A DNA stretch of 64,000 nucleotides from Heterodera schachtii (lineage: Eukaryota > Nematoda > Chromadorea > Rhabditida > Heteroderidae): the NCBI GenBank assembly GCA_023374025.1, contig SIJG01000054.1:872914-936913 (forward strand), read 5' to 3'. The position numbers and the translations under genes were made by a program. The stretch's first letter is position 1. Every line of letters starts with the position of its first letter. This document shows positions 23,355-36,076 of the stretch, one piece after another. The notes below the pieces were generated by a model that saw nothing but the letters and a program-made list of their open reading frames with translations, made no database searches and was not told where the DNA came from.

Positions 23355-24851
23355 TAATATTTGCCGCCATTTTATGTTGAAGATTTCATATGTAAGATAT
23401 TTATTTTAGAGCTTATTTTAAAAATTCTACATGATGCAATGGTTAATTCATTTTAACTTTTCCGTTATTATTATTTTTTCTACTTATGGGTAAAGTCAAA
23501 AATGAATAAAAATTTTTTATTTATTTACCGTTAAAATTCCTGATTTAAATCTTTATATAAATATTATTAAAATTGGGTTTCTTTTCATTTTTTAGCAGTA
23601 ACAACTTATTACAGAAATAATTTTAAAAGAAATAACGATACTTTTAATTTATTTTGTTTCGCCTAAATTTTATTTAATATATTTATTGATTTCATACGTT
23701 CCTAATGAGTCAAGCATACATGATACAAAATGGAAAAATTTTTTCTTTTTATCAAAATTATAGAATATAGTAATAAATCCGTTATTTGTAAAAAGTTGTC
23801 TTTTATTTATGCACACAATTCATGCGATTTTGTCACAATTTCATTTTATTTTGTTAAAATTAAAAATAAATTTTTTAACTTTTATATTTTAATCACTATT
23901 TTTTATTATGATTCTGAAAAAATTTTTATATTTTATGTCAAGTATTATAAAAACTTTGGAATTTTTAAAAAATCGTAATTTCTTACAATTCGGCTTTCTC
24001 TCTCTTTTGTATATTGCCAGTAGAGTTTAATTTTTTCATCTGTTTACAGAGTTTTAAATTATATGAAAATTTTTTTTATAAATTTTTAAGATTAATTATA
24101 TTATGTTTCAGTCAATGTAAAATTTCAAAAATAATATACTTTTTATGAACATTAGTGCAGAATGAAGAAAGAACACTAAAAACACTAGCCATCTACTTAG
24201 GGTGGAACATAAGTTTTGATACCCGTTTTTTTTGGAATTAAAAAATTCTCAACGTTGAGATTCACTTTCTCTATTTTTTATTTTGTAGATGATATGTTCT
24301 CTTTCATAATGACTTATTTTTATCTTTTTATCTTTTCATAAAAAAATTTTATGAATTAATTAGTCCCAAGAAAGCCGATTTTTGTGTCAAAATTTTCTGC
24401 TGGAGAAATTTGGAGTTTCCATAAAAAACAAAAATTTTAACAAAAAATTCTCAAATTTTGCATAAGCATTGACCTAACTATATTCTCTCAAAATAATTTT
24501 TCATTAGATATAAATTATTTTAAGAAGGCAGAGTATTTATAAAGTAATTTATTTCATTATTGATTAATAAATGAAATTTTTGATTTTTCCATTATTTAAT
24601 TTTTTATCTTCAAACGATAACAAGTTTAAAATTTACTTTTTAAAAATGTATAATTTTTCCTTAATTTTATCTTATAATTTTTTAATATTTTTAAATATTT
24701 ACTATAAATTTGAATTAAATTTCTGCATAAAACCTGTCATTGTTTCAGGGTAATGCTTGAGACGATCGACCCTGTCAATAAAATTTATTCATTAATTTCT
24801 TCATTAAAAAAACTAAACACAATACCTGGTGCCAAATATACATTGCTTTAA
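23355..24851 (+). CDS. Plus-strand exon cluster
   Basis: Exons proposed: 23355-23391 (after CGTTGCAG; NICRHFMLKISY, then GTAAGA), 24201-24241 (after CTACTTAG; WNISFDTRFFWN, stop), 24364-24440 (after AATTAG; PRKPIFVSKFSAGEIWSF, stop) and 24749-24851 (after TTGTTTCAG; VMLETIDPVNKIYSLISSLK and 13 more codons, stop). The last is the strongest: 33 codons, a clear acceptor and about 35% GC. They may belong to more than one gene. Function unknown. Confidence 0.5.
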
Positions 24852-25188
24852 TTTTTCTTTATTTTAATTAGTCTGTTTGTAATGAGATATTTCTATTTTT
24901 TTTTATGTTTTTTCTTTATTTTAGTGATATATTATTTTTTATGTATTTCATTATCCATGAATTGGTAAAAAAAACAAAAATAATCAGATAATTTATATTT
25001 TTTTCAATGAATTTATTAGCAATTTTGAACGATTAATGGTCTGCAAATAATTCAACTTAAATTTTATTTTTTCATATAATAATTTTTTTGTCAAAATGAT
25101 TAAATATTTTATTACTATTCTGCTTTAAAGATTCGTTTCGTTTTTTGAAGCGCTGATAAAATATTTATTTTTTTAATTTTCCAAATCT

Positions 25189-25248
25189 CTCAGTGTGGGC
25201 GAACCGAAAATGGTCTCAGTGTGGGCGAACCGAAAATGGTCTCAGTGT
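25189..25248 (+). repeat. 26-bp tandem duplication
   Basis: The unit CTCAGTGTGGGCGAACCG plus eight bases occurs exactly twice, followed by eight bases of a third copy. It is GC-rich in an AT-rich background. No function suggested. Confidence 0.9.
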
Positions 25249-25477
25249 CAATAAAATTATTTAAATTTAATTATTTTAAAGCAATGTTTTTTTAATTGAA
25301 TATTAATAATCCCTAATTTAAAAAATTTTTAAATAACAAGAATGTAATTTCGAGGTTCAACTTATCTTCAATGTGTTTTTTTCTTCAAAAATTCTGCTTA
25401 AAATAAATGCTTGCTTTCGTACCAATAATAATGTAGAAAATTTTTGTATTGTAACATTAATATAAAAAAGAATAGGG

Positions 25478-25615
25478 ATGAAGGAAAATTTATGGGAAAA
25501 ACTGCATGAAATTTATGGAGAAATGAATGAAGATCATAATTTACGCAAATATTGGGTGAAATTTCTGAAGAAAATTAGTAGATTTAAAAATCCTCTAGTA
25601 AGCTTACTTGTCTAA
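25478..25615 (+). CDS. Putative first exon, charged peptide
   Basis: ATG opens 40 codons (MKENLWEKLHEIYGEMNEDH, then a basic stretch) to a strong donor CTA|GTAAGC at 25598; without splicing it would stop at 25615. The amphipathic, Lys/Glu-rich composition is protein-like. It stands at the right edge of a T-rich domain. The next exons were not found before the domain switches, so the gene may be short. Confidence 0.5.
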   Translation: MKENLWEKLHEIYGEMNEDHNLRKYWVKFLKKISRFKNPLVSLLV

Positions 25616-26306
25616 TTTGATTTAAAATGAAACTTTTCGTTTCAATGTAATTTTTTTTTATTAGAGATGGAATGCTTTTAAATATTCTTTTTAAGTTTAT
25701 TTTTTTAAATAATAGTAATTAAATTTATTATTTTTCGATAATAAGACAATTTTTTAAATAAATTTAATTTACAGTTTTTTATTCGTAAAAAGAATTCATT
25801 ATTTTAATATATTGGTTTTAATGGAATTTATTTAATTCAAGAATATCACAAACAACCAATGTTCTCTTCAACAGTAGTATTTTTAGTGATCACTAATAAA
25901 AAACATTTAGCATATCAATATCTACAAATAAAAACATAGATATATAGCTTGATAAAATAGAAAATTGTTATATATTTCTATAACAAATTTATTTTAAAAT
26001 ACAAGTTTTAATATAAATTTCTAAATACATACACTTAAGAAATAAATTATAAAAATATTTAACTGCTATAATGTATGGTAGAATAAAAACAGGATAACAT
26101 TTATTTAAGAAGCTGCTAATAAAAGTACATTAATTAAATGATAAACAAAACAATAAATTAGTAACATTTATAAACGAAAAAAATAATGTCAATCAACTTG
26201 CTAATAGTATCAAACTGCAATGATTTATAATGAAATAGGGATAGTCCAAACATAGTAATTAAAAACAGAAATATAAAACAAAATATTAAATTAAAAAATA
26301 ATTTAA

Positions 26307-26880
26307 TTAAAATGATCGGCTGTTTTTGCTTTTAAACACCATGGGTCGAAACAACGACAGCTAGAAAAAAATATTCAAAAATTAAAAGTTAAAATATTTC
26401 ATTACTGAATCACGGTAACAAAATCTCAAATAGCAAGGGAAGCACTCAAAGAAGTGATTCCTTGAAAATGGATGCATTTACTTGGCAACTTATGAGGAGA
26501 TTCTGGTAATAAATTAAACAACGACAAAAGTGAAACAAACATTTAAAAGGGAGCAATTTTTTTCGAATGGGCCGGATTTTTCTGAACAATTTGTTTTTCA
26601 GAATTTCTCTGCTTATGACATTATTACGAAATTAATTCACGGCCCTTTTTTGGTTAGACACAAATGACTCCGCAGCTTTCTGGCTGAAGCATTTCTCTGA
26701 ACCTTTTTGTCAGAAAAAAATAGTCGCATTATAAAATTAATTTTCATCCATTATTTTGGTTCTTAAAATATTAATATCTTACGCGTTAGGTAAAGCGCAG
26801 TCAAATTTCGCTTTTTAAATTAATGAATAAATAAAAAGGCGAATTCTAAAAAATTTAATGCAAATAGTGGAAACAGAGCT
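26307..26880 (-). CDS. Minus-strand gene model with compact exons
   Basis: Exons from 5' to 3' on minus: 26810-26783 (KFDCALPN, donor GTAAGA), 26720-26654 (FFLTKRFREMLQPESCGVIC), 26608-26543 (after AAGCAG; SEKQIVQKNPAHSKKIAPF), 26502-26426 (after TTACCAG; SPHKLPSKCIHFQGITSL) and 26360-26307 (after TTTTTTTCTAG; LSLFRPMVFKSKNSRSF, stop). A further island lies at 26840-26880. Introns are only 40-110 bp. The density of islands with acceptors in one orientation is the main support. The phases are not all resolved. Confidence 0.5.
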
Positions 26881-27412
26881 CGATTTATTCTCAAAAACTG
26901 ATAAAAAAAAATTAACAGAGAAAAGAATGAAAAGAAAAAAAATTAACGAAAGCAGCGAAATGCCAATTTACATGATATAAAATATAATTTTAATTTTTTG
27001 CTCTCATTTACAAAACTATTAATAGGGCAGGAAAATGACTAAAATCTTTGAGATTGAAAAATTATTTGAATTTATTTTTATTAATCTGATAAAAAAATTT
27101 CCTTTAACGATATAAATACAAAATATTATTTTAAGTAAACATAACGAAAAGAATTCGATGACTATAAAAGTTAACATAAAACAAAAGTAAGGAAACAAAT
27201 AGATAATAATAAATAAATTTAATATTTTATTTTTGAATTTCCACTTTCAATTAAATTAAAAGAATATATGATATCTAAAAATTAAAATAAAATAAATAAA
27301 TAAATTAAAAACATTTTCGATCTTTTAACAGTAAAAATAACATTTATTAACATAATAAAATATAAAAAGTTTAAATAATAAATGTTTAATATATTTTTAA
27401 CCAAGTGTATAC

Positions 27413-28489
27413 ATGTAGTCTCATTTTTTGTTCAGCTTTATGATTAGAATTTCTTGAAATTACAAATAGAATAATAATTATTTTCTTTTTATAAATTTGA
27501 ATATAATGAACGCATTTTTAACCATTTATAACGGACAATGCGTTAAATAAAAAGTTTTTAAAAAATTATTAAATGTAAATCAAACCAATGAAGTAATAAA
27601 TTAATAAATATTGAAAAAACCAAAACACCAAACAAATGCAGGATTTGCAACTATGCAAGTTTAATAACTAAAGTACAGATAATATGAATAAGAAAAATGC
27701 ATTATTTATTTATTTATTTAATACTATAATTATGTAAATATAAAATTTTAAAACATTTGTGAATCGAAGACAAAAGTCATTAGTAATCTACTGAAAATAG
27801 AAATTGAACATGAGTAAAAAACAAGACTTCAAGAAAGAAGAAAAAAATTATTTCAGACTTTCTTCTTTAAAATTAAATTATCAATATTTTAGTTTTAAAA
27901 AGATCATTATTTATTTATTTAAAGTGATAATCAAATAACAAAAAATTTAAAACTTTTGTATGTGATTCGGACAATTAAAGTAATTAATCTGAATTTTTAA
28001 ACTTAAATTTATAATAATCATTATTTATCTGCTATATAATATTAATTAAAAGTATATTTTATACTTTAATCTATTAAATATAAATTCATTAAAAAATAAT
28101 TTAAAGAAAAATAAAATTGCAAATTTAAAAATTACAATTCAATGAAATGGACCATGCTACAATGATTAAAACTAAAAAAGCTATTAAATAGATATAAAAT
28201 AACGGGATATTCAAAATTAATTTTAATAAGGATCTTCAATTAAGTGGATTATTATTTTACGCATTGAAAGAGATTTTTAAAACATTGTATTTAATAAATA
28301 ATTACCATATACATAAATTTAAGCTTCAAAAATTTTGTTCTCAAATTCAAAAATTTATTTTTAAATTATATTAATATCTACAGTTAAACTAATCGGTCAT
28401 TTATATATTTGACAAATAGATAACAGTTCAAACAGCAATACTTCAGAAAAAACAATTGTTATATGGATCTGGGACTTGATTATATAGAT
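27413..28489 (-). CDS. Minus-strand exon cluster
   Basis: Candidates: 28489-28397 (KSQIHITIVFSEVLLFELLS, stop), 27988-27947 (after AAATTCAG; YFNCPNHIQKF), 27790-27748 (after TCTATTTTCAG; RLLMTFVFDSQMF) and 27452-27413 (after ATTTCAAG; NHKAEQKMRLH before GTATAC). The acceptors are good in three of four. The region is A-rich on plus. Function unknown. Confidence 0.4.
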
Positions 28490-28499
28490 AAATAATAAT

Positions 28500-30140
28500 A
28501 ATTTTATCGCTAAAAATAAAAATACTTTTTGCATCATTTGTGTGATATATTATATTAGATAAAAATTTTAATGAAATCACATCTTTAATTTATTTTAACG
28601 CTATGAAATTGTTAATTTCTAAATGTTTTCTGTTTGCGTTATTTATTTTCTAATATAAATAATATCATTCAGTTATAAAAATATTTTGTTTAACAATTGC
28701 CTTTTTAAAAACAAGGAAAGGAAATCAATGAATTGAGGCAAAACGAATGAAAAAAAATTAATAAGAAAATTGAAATTTTAAAATCTAATAAATTGAAATA
28801 CTAATAATTACATAATTTATATACCAATATAAAATTTTTGAAATTATATGTGCGGAAACAAGAGTTAACAAATAAAATAGTTTAGAATAAAAGATAAACA
28901 ATAATAGTATTAAGAGGAATGAAAATATAATAATCTACTCAAATATTTGAATTAAATAATTGGTTCAACAAGGAAATTTCTTTTTTTTAATTATCAAAGC
29001 ATAAAACTTTAAAGTGATGATTTTCAAAATTTACTTTAAATAAAAAATCATTAATTTATTATATATTTAATAGAAAATAAAATAAGCTAAAAGATACTTT
29101 TATTGATAATCTAGTTTTACAATAAAGTATTTAATATTATTGGTGACAAAAAGCACCGACATCTTGACTGTTCTGAGGAACGCCTGGGAAGAATCGAAGA
29201 CATATTGTACCTCACGTGAGAATTAGAAGAAATTTTATATAACAATTATTTAATTCTAATGCTACAACTATAAAAAAAGGTTAATGAAGGACGTGGAAGC
29301 CATAAGTTATAAAGTAATAATTAAAATTTAATTTTATACAAATTGAAACATTTAACTTTTACTATAAATTTTAATGTAAAATGTATATATTGTCATGGAA
29401 ATGAATTGCAGAAAATGCTCGTTATTTATACATGGAAAACAACATATAGTTAATAAAACAAATCTAAGTTAATATATAAATAAACAAATAATTTAATTGA
29501 AAAACCTGAGCCTAAAAGTTATAGCCTTTGAGAAAAAAATGATAAAATTGAATTGGTTTGTTTCCAATTTTAAAACCAGGACTTTTTAATCAAAAAACAA
29601 ATTATAATTTATTATTCATTTCAATAATAATCATATCTTAAATACATATAATATATATTTTAATTTTGTTTCAATAAAAAAGTTGCGTAAAATATATAAT
29701 AGAGGACACAAAAATTCATTACATAATTTAAAAAACAATTTTGAAAATGAAAAATCTTAAAATTAAATATTAAAAATGAATAAGAACGAGAAGAATTCGA
29801 TTTAATGTATGGACTATTTAATTTAAATAATAACATTTGTTTAAAATAAGATTAAAGTAATTAAAGGATATTAATTAATAAAAAAAAAATTTTAAATTTA
29901 ATTTTTTAAGGCTATTATAACAAATATGTTTTTATTTATTTATTATAATTTTAGGTTATTTATAGTATCGAAAATTTCGTGATTGTTTATAAAAACTGTC
30001 GGACGTGATGTAATTTTAGAACAATTTACTCTATAATAATTAATAGTTTAGGTTCGATTTCTCATTATAATTTGATTTTCTTCAAACATTATAATTCATT
30101 TTGCGATTTTTGTATCTTATCATGTGTTCGTATCGAGTAA
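28500..30140. other. AT-rich stretch with scattered weak islands
   Basis: An island at 29150-29220 (45% GC) is open on both strands; the minus reading MSSILPRRSSEQSRCR fits the A-rich domain. Smaller minus islands lie near 29240-29310 and 29385-29420. No gene model can be defended. Confidence 0.35.
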
Positions 30141-30150
30141 AGATATTTCT

Positions 30151-30751
30151 ATGTTGACGGCTTATTCATTAAGTATGTATTTGAATATAACCTAAATATT
30201 ATAAGTTACTCTTTGCAAAAATTTTCGTTATTTATTAAATTTTTTAAATTTTTTTTTTTATTATTTTTATTTCAATTAATCATATGTTAATTTATTATCT
30301 TTTCTTATCACGACAACACTTGAGAATCGAGAAAGTAAATGTTGAGGAGACAAGAAAAAGCTCTGTTCTCAATTTAACAATAAATATTTTCAAATTTTTT
30401 TTTATTCACAGTTTTGTTTAATTTTATGAGAAAATTGAAAAATTCCTCGAAATTATAAATCTCAGCTGGCTCAAGAGCCAATGTATTCTAATATTATTTA
30501 TCAATTATTTATTATAATTTTGAACAAATCCAAACTTTTATTCGACTATTTTATTGCATTTAAATTAAAATTAATAATTTTTATCATATTTCTTTAATGA
30601 AATTCAATTATTTTTAGCACCTCTCCAGTAAAAAAGTCCCTAATTACTATTTTAGCTAAATTATCCCGCAAATTTTGGTGAAAATGCTGACGTCGGCAAT
30701 CAAAATCCCCCTTCTTATGATGATGTAGCTTTTGTTTGTCCATTAAATTAA
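30151..30751 (+). CDS. Putative gene ends: start exon and PPSY-tail terminal exon
   Basis: 30151-30172 is a possible first exon (MLTAYSL, then a consensus donor GTATGT). Terminal exon 30656-30751 follows ATTACTATTTTAG and reads NYPANFGENADVGNQNPPSY and DDVAFVCPLN to TAA. A C-terminal NPPSYDDV stretch is a PPxY motif, which commonly binds WW-domain ubiquitin ligases in membrane-protein tails. Intermediate exons (an island at 30310-30390) are unresolved. Confidence 0.45.
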
Positions 30752-31198
30752 TTATTTATTATATTAAAAGTCAATTAAAACTCTATTAAAACTCAAAAAA
30801 AATTTTAATAGACAATTAATTTTATTTAATAATAATTTTTTTGTTGTATTTCACTAGGGGCTCGTATTTTTTACTGAATAAATAAATTTATTGTATTTAA
30901 GTAAACATTTTTATAACATTTTTTATCATAAGAAAAAATAATTTTTATTACTTTTTTTACAAAATTATTGTTATTTTCTTTCATTTTTCATATGAGGTTT
31001 TTCGATTTATACTAGTTAAAAATATTTTCTAAATACTCAAAGTTTTACCAAATAATTATAAATAATTTTTCTATGTATGTAATTGACATTAAAAAAAATA
31101 AAGCCAAAATTATATAACATTTATTTTAATGCCCTTTTTATTGAAAATTTCAAAACTACTTAGCTAATTTTTTCCTGCAATGATTTTTTTTTATTTAG

Positions 31199-33177
31199 AT
31201 ATAATAACACTTCAGCAGCTATTTACATTTTTTTTACCATGATGACTTTTGGAAAAAACATTTTTATTTAACATAACTTAATATAAATAATGGTCAAATT
31301 TTTCTGTAACAAATTAAAAAATTTAAAATTGCTGTAACAAAAAATAAGCTTGAATTCGTGATCAATTTGTCAGCTAATTTATAAACGAGTTATTATTTTT
31401 GTTTTAAAAGTAAAAAGATAAATTAATAATTTAAATTAATTTGGAATTATGGAATTTGACCTTTTAGATAATAAACAATTAAATTTTTAGTGGATATATT
31501 TGTATTAATAATTCACTAAGTTTATTTAGTTGTAACTAAACTTTTAACGAATAAAAAACTTTTTCTTATTTTTGAATCTTTTGTTAACCACTAGCATTTT
31601 ATTATATGCTTAATTAATATTCGACTATTTAGAATCAATAGATAATAATTCAGTCATAAATATTTTATTTTTATTATTTTTTATTTAAATAAAATTTAGC
31701 TTTAAAACAAAATTTAAATAGTTACAAATATTTTCACAAAGCCCGCAGACTTATTTATGTATCTTGAAATAATACCAAGTAATTAAGGCATTCTTTTCTA
31801 GAATAATAATTTGCACTATGGAAAATAAAGACTAAAAAACTCAAATTTAGACAAAATTTTATTTAAAAAACATTAAAATAAGTCAAACTAGTTTTGAGAT
31901 TATAATTGTTTAAAATCAAAATTTTTATCAAGAAAATAAACAAATACATTTTGGAGGTGATAAATTTTTGAGAAATTGGGTCTTGTAAGTATTTACCTTT
32001 TTTTATTTGTGAATTTTCTCAATCTTTAGTTTTATGTTTTTTATAAGATTTATCTTTTGCTCTAATTAAGTATGAGTTCGATTTATGAATGAATATATAT
32101 TTAAAGCAAATTAATTCTCGATTGTGCGGGTTTTTTGAATATCTTCATTCTAGTCTCAATTATGTTTATTTTTAACAATGTATAATTTTTCCCCTTACTT
32201 TTAGCATATAATTTTTAATTTTGTATGTCTATAATATATAAAATTTCGGTTTTTTCTTTTTATACATAAATTAATATTAATTAATGTTTCATATTAAATG
32301 GAAAGCCGTTATAATTTTGATAATTTTGCAAATTAATTCAAACTCAACCAATTAAACTTATTTGGAGTTTAATCACGATTACTTCTCCCAGAGATTAACT
32401 TTGTTGCTCTAAATCATTTGTTAACCTTGAGTCTTTATTCAAACACACATATTAATAATTAAATTTAAATTTTTTCGATTATTAAATTTTATTAAAACAT
32501 TATTTATCAAAAAATTTTACAAAAATATAATTTATCGATATTTTTTGAATTAGAATTCTTATTTATTATCTTATTTAAATCTTTTTTATACAAATTATAT
32601 TTAGGTTTTCATTTTTTGATAGCAGAACGTAAAAATTTATATAAATTTTATGTATTCACAAGTTATTGCTAGGTTATCATGTGATTTTTATAAATTGTCC
32701 TGAACTTGGAATCAGTTATCTGCATATGGGATAGATTTTATAATAATTTTTTGTCAAATTCTCAATTAACTTTTTTATGAGTTTCTCTCAAAATTAATTC
32801 AATACCGATAAGATATTTTTAAAAAATTTTTATTTATTGTATTATAAGCCTTTGGTGTTAGTTATTGATTATATTCTTGTCCATTGATATAACTATTTTT
32901 GAAAATGTTAAGCAGCCGCTCGCTTTGAATTTCTGTTTATAAAATTTAAAATTATTATTTAATTTAAGTTTTTATTAACTTTATTTTAGGTTCGTTATTT
33001 TTTTTATATTGCATCTAATGAGATATATTATTTTAAACTTTGTTTCCTCAAATTATTTTAGAGTTTATTTTATATTGTTATTCGGGATAAAATAATCATC
33101 ATTATTCCTTGCTTCAGCGAAACACAACAATTCCTCCTCATATTTTTGAATTAGAACAAATTCTAGACAATCTATAA
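31199..33177 (+). CDS. Plus-strand exon cluster, possibly several small genes
   Basis: Candidates: 31199-31271 (after TTTTATTTAG; YNNTSAAIYIFFTMMTFGK, stop). 31722-31778 (TKPADLFMYLEIIP, donor GTAATT) joins in phase to 31933-31984 (NKQIHFGGDKFLRNWV, donor GTAAGT). 32284-32355 is a signal-peptide-like start (MFHIKWKAVIILIILQINSN). 32645-32734 reads KLLLGYHVIFINCPELGISY. 32862-32934 reads IDITIFENVKQPLALNFC. 33118-33177 (after TTGCTTCAG) reads RNTTIPPHIFELEQILDNL to a stop. Function unknown. Confidence 0.5.
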
Positions 33178-33373
33178 TGTTGTCATTAAATACTTTTTTA
33201 ATAAATAATAAATATGTTAATTTTGTAAAGAGATTTTAATATAAATGCAATTTTATCTTAGTCTTTTCATCATACTAAGACATGAATATAATTTTATTAA
33301 AATATAAAATATACAATTTTAAAATTAAATTTCAAAATAGTGATGTTCCACTTGATACATAGCAAAAAGTAAA

Positions 33374-33598
33374 ATTTTTAGAAATACAACGGGACAAACA
33401 AAAAGTATAATGCTACAAAAATTAGAAAATATAATGATTATATATTTTTTAGAAATACAATGGGGCAAACAAAAAGTATAATGCTGCAAAAATTAGAAAA
33501 TATAATGATAATACGACGGGACAAACAAAAAGTATAATGCTGCAAAAATTAGAAAATATAATGATTATATTTTTTAGAAATACAACGGGGCACAAAAA
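33374..33598 (+). repeat. Minisatellite, about 61-72 bp unit, 3.4 copies
   Basis: The phrase GAAATACAACGGGACAAAC followed by AAAAAGTATAATGCTRCAAAA recurs at 33380, 33450, 33511 (shortened) and 33576 (cut off). The third unit has lost the TTTTTAGAAA part. Non-coding as far as I can see. Confidence 0.9.
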
Positions 33599-34180
33599 AA
33601 TAATTATGATTAATAAATTTTTTGATTTAAATTTTTTTCAATGGTTTAATATTAAGATAATATAACTTTGTCTTTAATTTAAACTCTAATTACAAAGTAT
33701 TTATATCAATTATTTAAATTTGTTTTTAATCTATTTTACCATAATATTTTATTATCAAATGTTGAATTGTTTAATTTAGTATTTATTTAATAGAAGTTAA
33801 ATTTTTTTTACAAAATTTTTTATTCGTTTTTGTGTTCATTTCATTGCGATTCAGATATTATTTAAAACGCTAAAATTTATTCTAAATATAATTTATAATA
33901 ATAATGAATTTGTTTGTTCATTTATTTGTGAACAATAAACATAAATTTTTAAGTAAGTATTATTGTAATTTGAGTTAAAACTTTGCATTGTTTAATTCTA
34001 TTGGAATTATATTTATTTTTTATTTAGAATTAAAGAAGTAATAATGAAAATAAATAATTTTCATTTACATATTTATTTTAATTTATTTTTGTTAAATAAT
34101 TTTTCAGATCACATTAAATTTATTTCATATATGATCACAAACTTATGCATTTCTAAGTATTTTTATTATATTGAATTTAC

Positions 34181-34593
34181 ATGAATATTGCAGGTAATGC
34201 ACCTTTTGCTTGTGGCTTGATGTATTTTGATTAGCTTTATCAAAATTAAATAAATTCAAAAATTGAAGTAATGTTTAAAAGGTTAAAAATTATTTTCATT
34301 TTGTTTAGAACTCAATTTTCCAAACATTTAATTTAATATTGACGTTTAAGTTGAACTTTTAAATTTTAAGTTTATCGTAACATCTAAATTAGAGAAGAAT
34401 GGTTGAAGGAACGATGATTTAAAATTAAATATTATTTCTAAAATATATTTTTTTTCATAAATAGTTTTAATATGCTCATCTGTAGAATGATTAAATATTT
34501 TAAAATTATTTCACCTAAGTGGTTGAAAAATAAAATTTCATGCATTCGGCTAAGAATTTGTTCATAACGGCCTTGAAAAAATTAAATAAATAA
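34181..34593 (+). CDS. Two small coding-like islands
   Basis: 34181-34234 reads MNIAGNAPFACGLMYFD to TAG and contains a possible ATTGCAG acceptor. 34540-34593 reads MHSAKNLFITALKKLNK to TAA. Both are short and supported only by composition. Confidence 0.3.
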
Positions 34594-34599
34594 AAATAA

Positions 34600-35155
34600 A
34601 CTAACTCCAAATGTTGAGCTGTTCTTGAAGACTATTTTTTAAATTTTAATATTGAAATTTTATTCGAACTTGTAAATTTTCACAATAAGTAGATTGATAG
34701 TAATTATTAAAAAGTTATTGCAAAAAATAAACTTACATTTTTGATCATGTCGCCTAAAGATGTGTGAATAAAATTCATGATATTTTTTAAAATAAAATTA
34801 GATTACATTATTTTATTTATTGAATGAAAAATTAAATTTTATGTATAAATAGAAATCAACATTAAATTTGTATGATTACTGTTAAAAATTTGTTCATATT
34901 TATGTCATTTGTTTTCCACAATAATGTAAAAAAAAATTTTCTCTGAAAAAAATTTATATTGTTTAAACCAATGGTAAATATGTGTTTATTTATTTTAACT
35001 ATTCGTCTTTGAAAAAATGTTTTTATTTTATTGTTTTTAAAATTATATTATTTGAATTAATTTTATGAAACTAAAATTATTCAGTTTTCTCTTTATCATT
35101 AAAAAATGCCAGTAATTAGCATAACTTGCTAATCAAAATGAAATAATTTTTTAAC
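34600..35155. other. AT-rich stretch without recognised feature
   Basis: T-rich low-complexity DNA. A possible mini first exon MSPKD before GTGTGA at 34749 is too short to support. Confidence 0.5.
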
Positions 35156-35164
35156 AAAATAGGG

Positions 35165-35970
35165 ATAATCCAAACTAGGGTTAAGCCCCGAGCCCTCGGG
35201 GGGCAAAAAGTCGGGGGCCGAGGACCTTGGGGCGGCGACATGTCGGGGGTCGGGTCGGGGGGGGGGGGGAGAGCATAATTGTCGGGGGTCGAGGACCCCG
35301 AGTGGGTAGTGATCAACGAAAGTTTTTAAAGAAAAAACCAATTTTTCGTTTTGAATGCTCGTAAATCTTCCTTTTTTTCACTTTAATCATCTAATTTAGT
35401 TAGCGCCAGCAAGAATGCGTTATTTATAAGAATGTTCTGAGTTTGGGGTAGCGACGAAAATTGTCCATATTTCTTAAATATATTTATAGTTTTGAAATTT
35501 TATGGCACAATGTCATTGGGCAGGGTTCGTAAGTTAAAATGGCCATTTTTATGGAAAAATGCTTCCAAATACTCTCAATTTCAATTCGGCGGCACCTATC
35601 GGCCGGACCAGGCCGTTTTCGTACGAGCACATGTTTTATGATTATAATTTTTACTTTGTCAACCAAATCCAACGATCTTGATATCATTCGAGAGCCCTTC
35701 AGATGCTCTATTAGCCTACAAAATTTAAAAAAATTTCGTTAAGTTTTAACAAAAGTTCGGGCCAAAAAAGTTGAAAAATCTGGTTATATGAATTCTTCTG
35801 GCCATAACTTTTTTGAACCTTAACGAGATTTTTCGAAATTATTCAGGCTAATAGGGGACTCTTAGGGCTATCGAAGGATACAGCGCCAGTCCGCAAAATT
35901 GTTCATAAAATTTTCTCAAAATCGCGCAAAAAATTGGTCATTTATGGTGAAAATATGTGGGCAAAATTTC
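35165..35970. repeat. GC-rich dispersed repeat with GGGGTC motifs and a long hairpin
   Basis: 35165-35320 is a patchwork of CCCCGAGCCCTCGGGG, GTCGGGGG and a run of 14 G's, over 60% GC in 20% GC surroundings. It is followed by about 650 bp of intermediate GC with a GGCGGCACCTATCGGCC core (35589). Segments 35677-35763 and 35800-35885 are imperfect inverted repeats. The short open frames in it are artefacts. I read the block as one transposon-derived repeat. Its ends are undefined. Confidence 0.6.
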
Positions 35971-36076
35971 TTTTTGGAAGTAAATTTAAATTTGTCCGTA
36001 ATTACTTCTGCATATGAGTTACTATTATACATTTTTTTAATTCTAGAATTTCAAATTGCTTGAACCTAATAACAAG

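Noticed and set aside
24247..24260. 14-bp perfect palindrome TCTCAACGTTGAGA
   Set aside because: Considered as a transposon end or operator. No partner terminus or context was found, and a palindrome of this length can occur by chance in 64 kb of skewed DNA.
26518..26667. Plus-strand 49-codon frame EQFFSNGPDFSEQF...
   Set aside because: Protein-like at first sight, but the minus strand of the same DNA has acceptors and fits neighbouring minus exons better.
35116..35341. Two Pro-rich ORFs on the minus strand
   Set aside because: They arise from the G-rich low-complexity island. Two overlapping frames are open only because stops are AT-rich.
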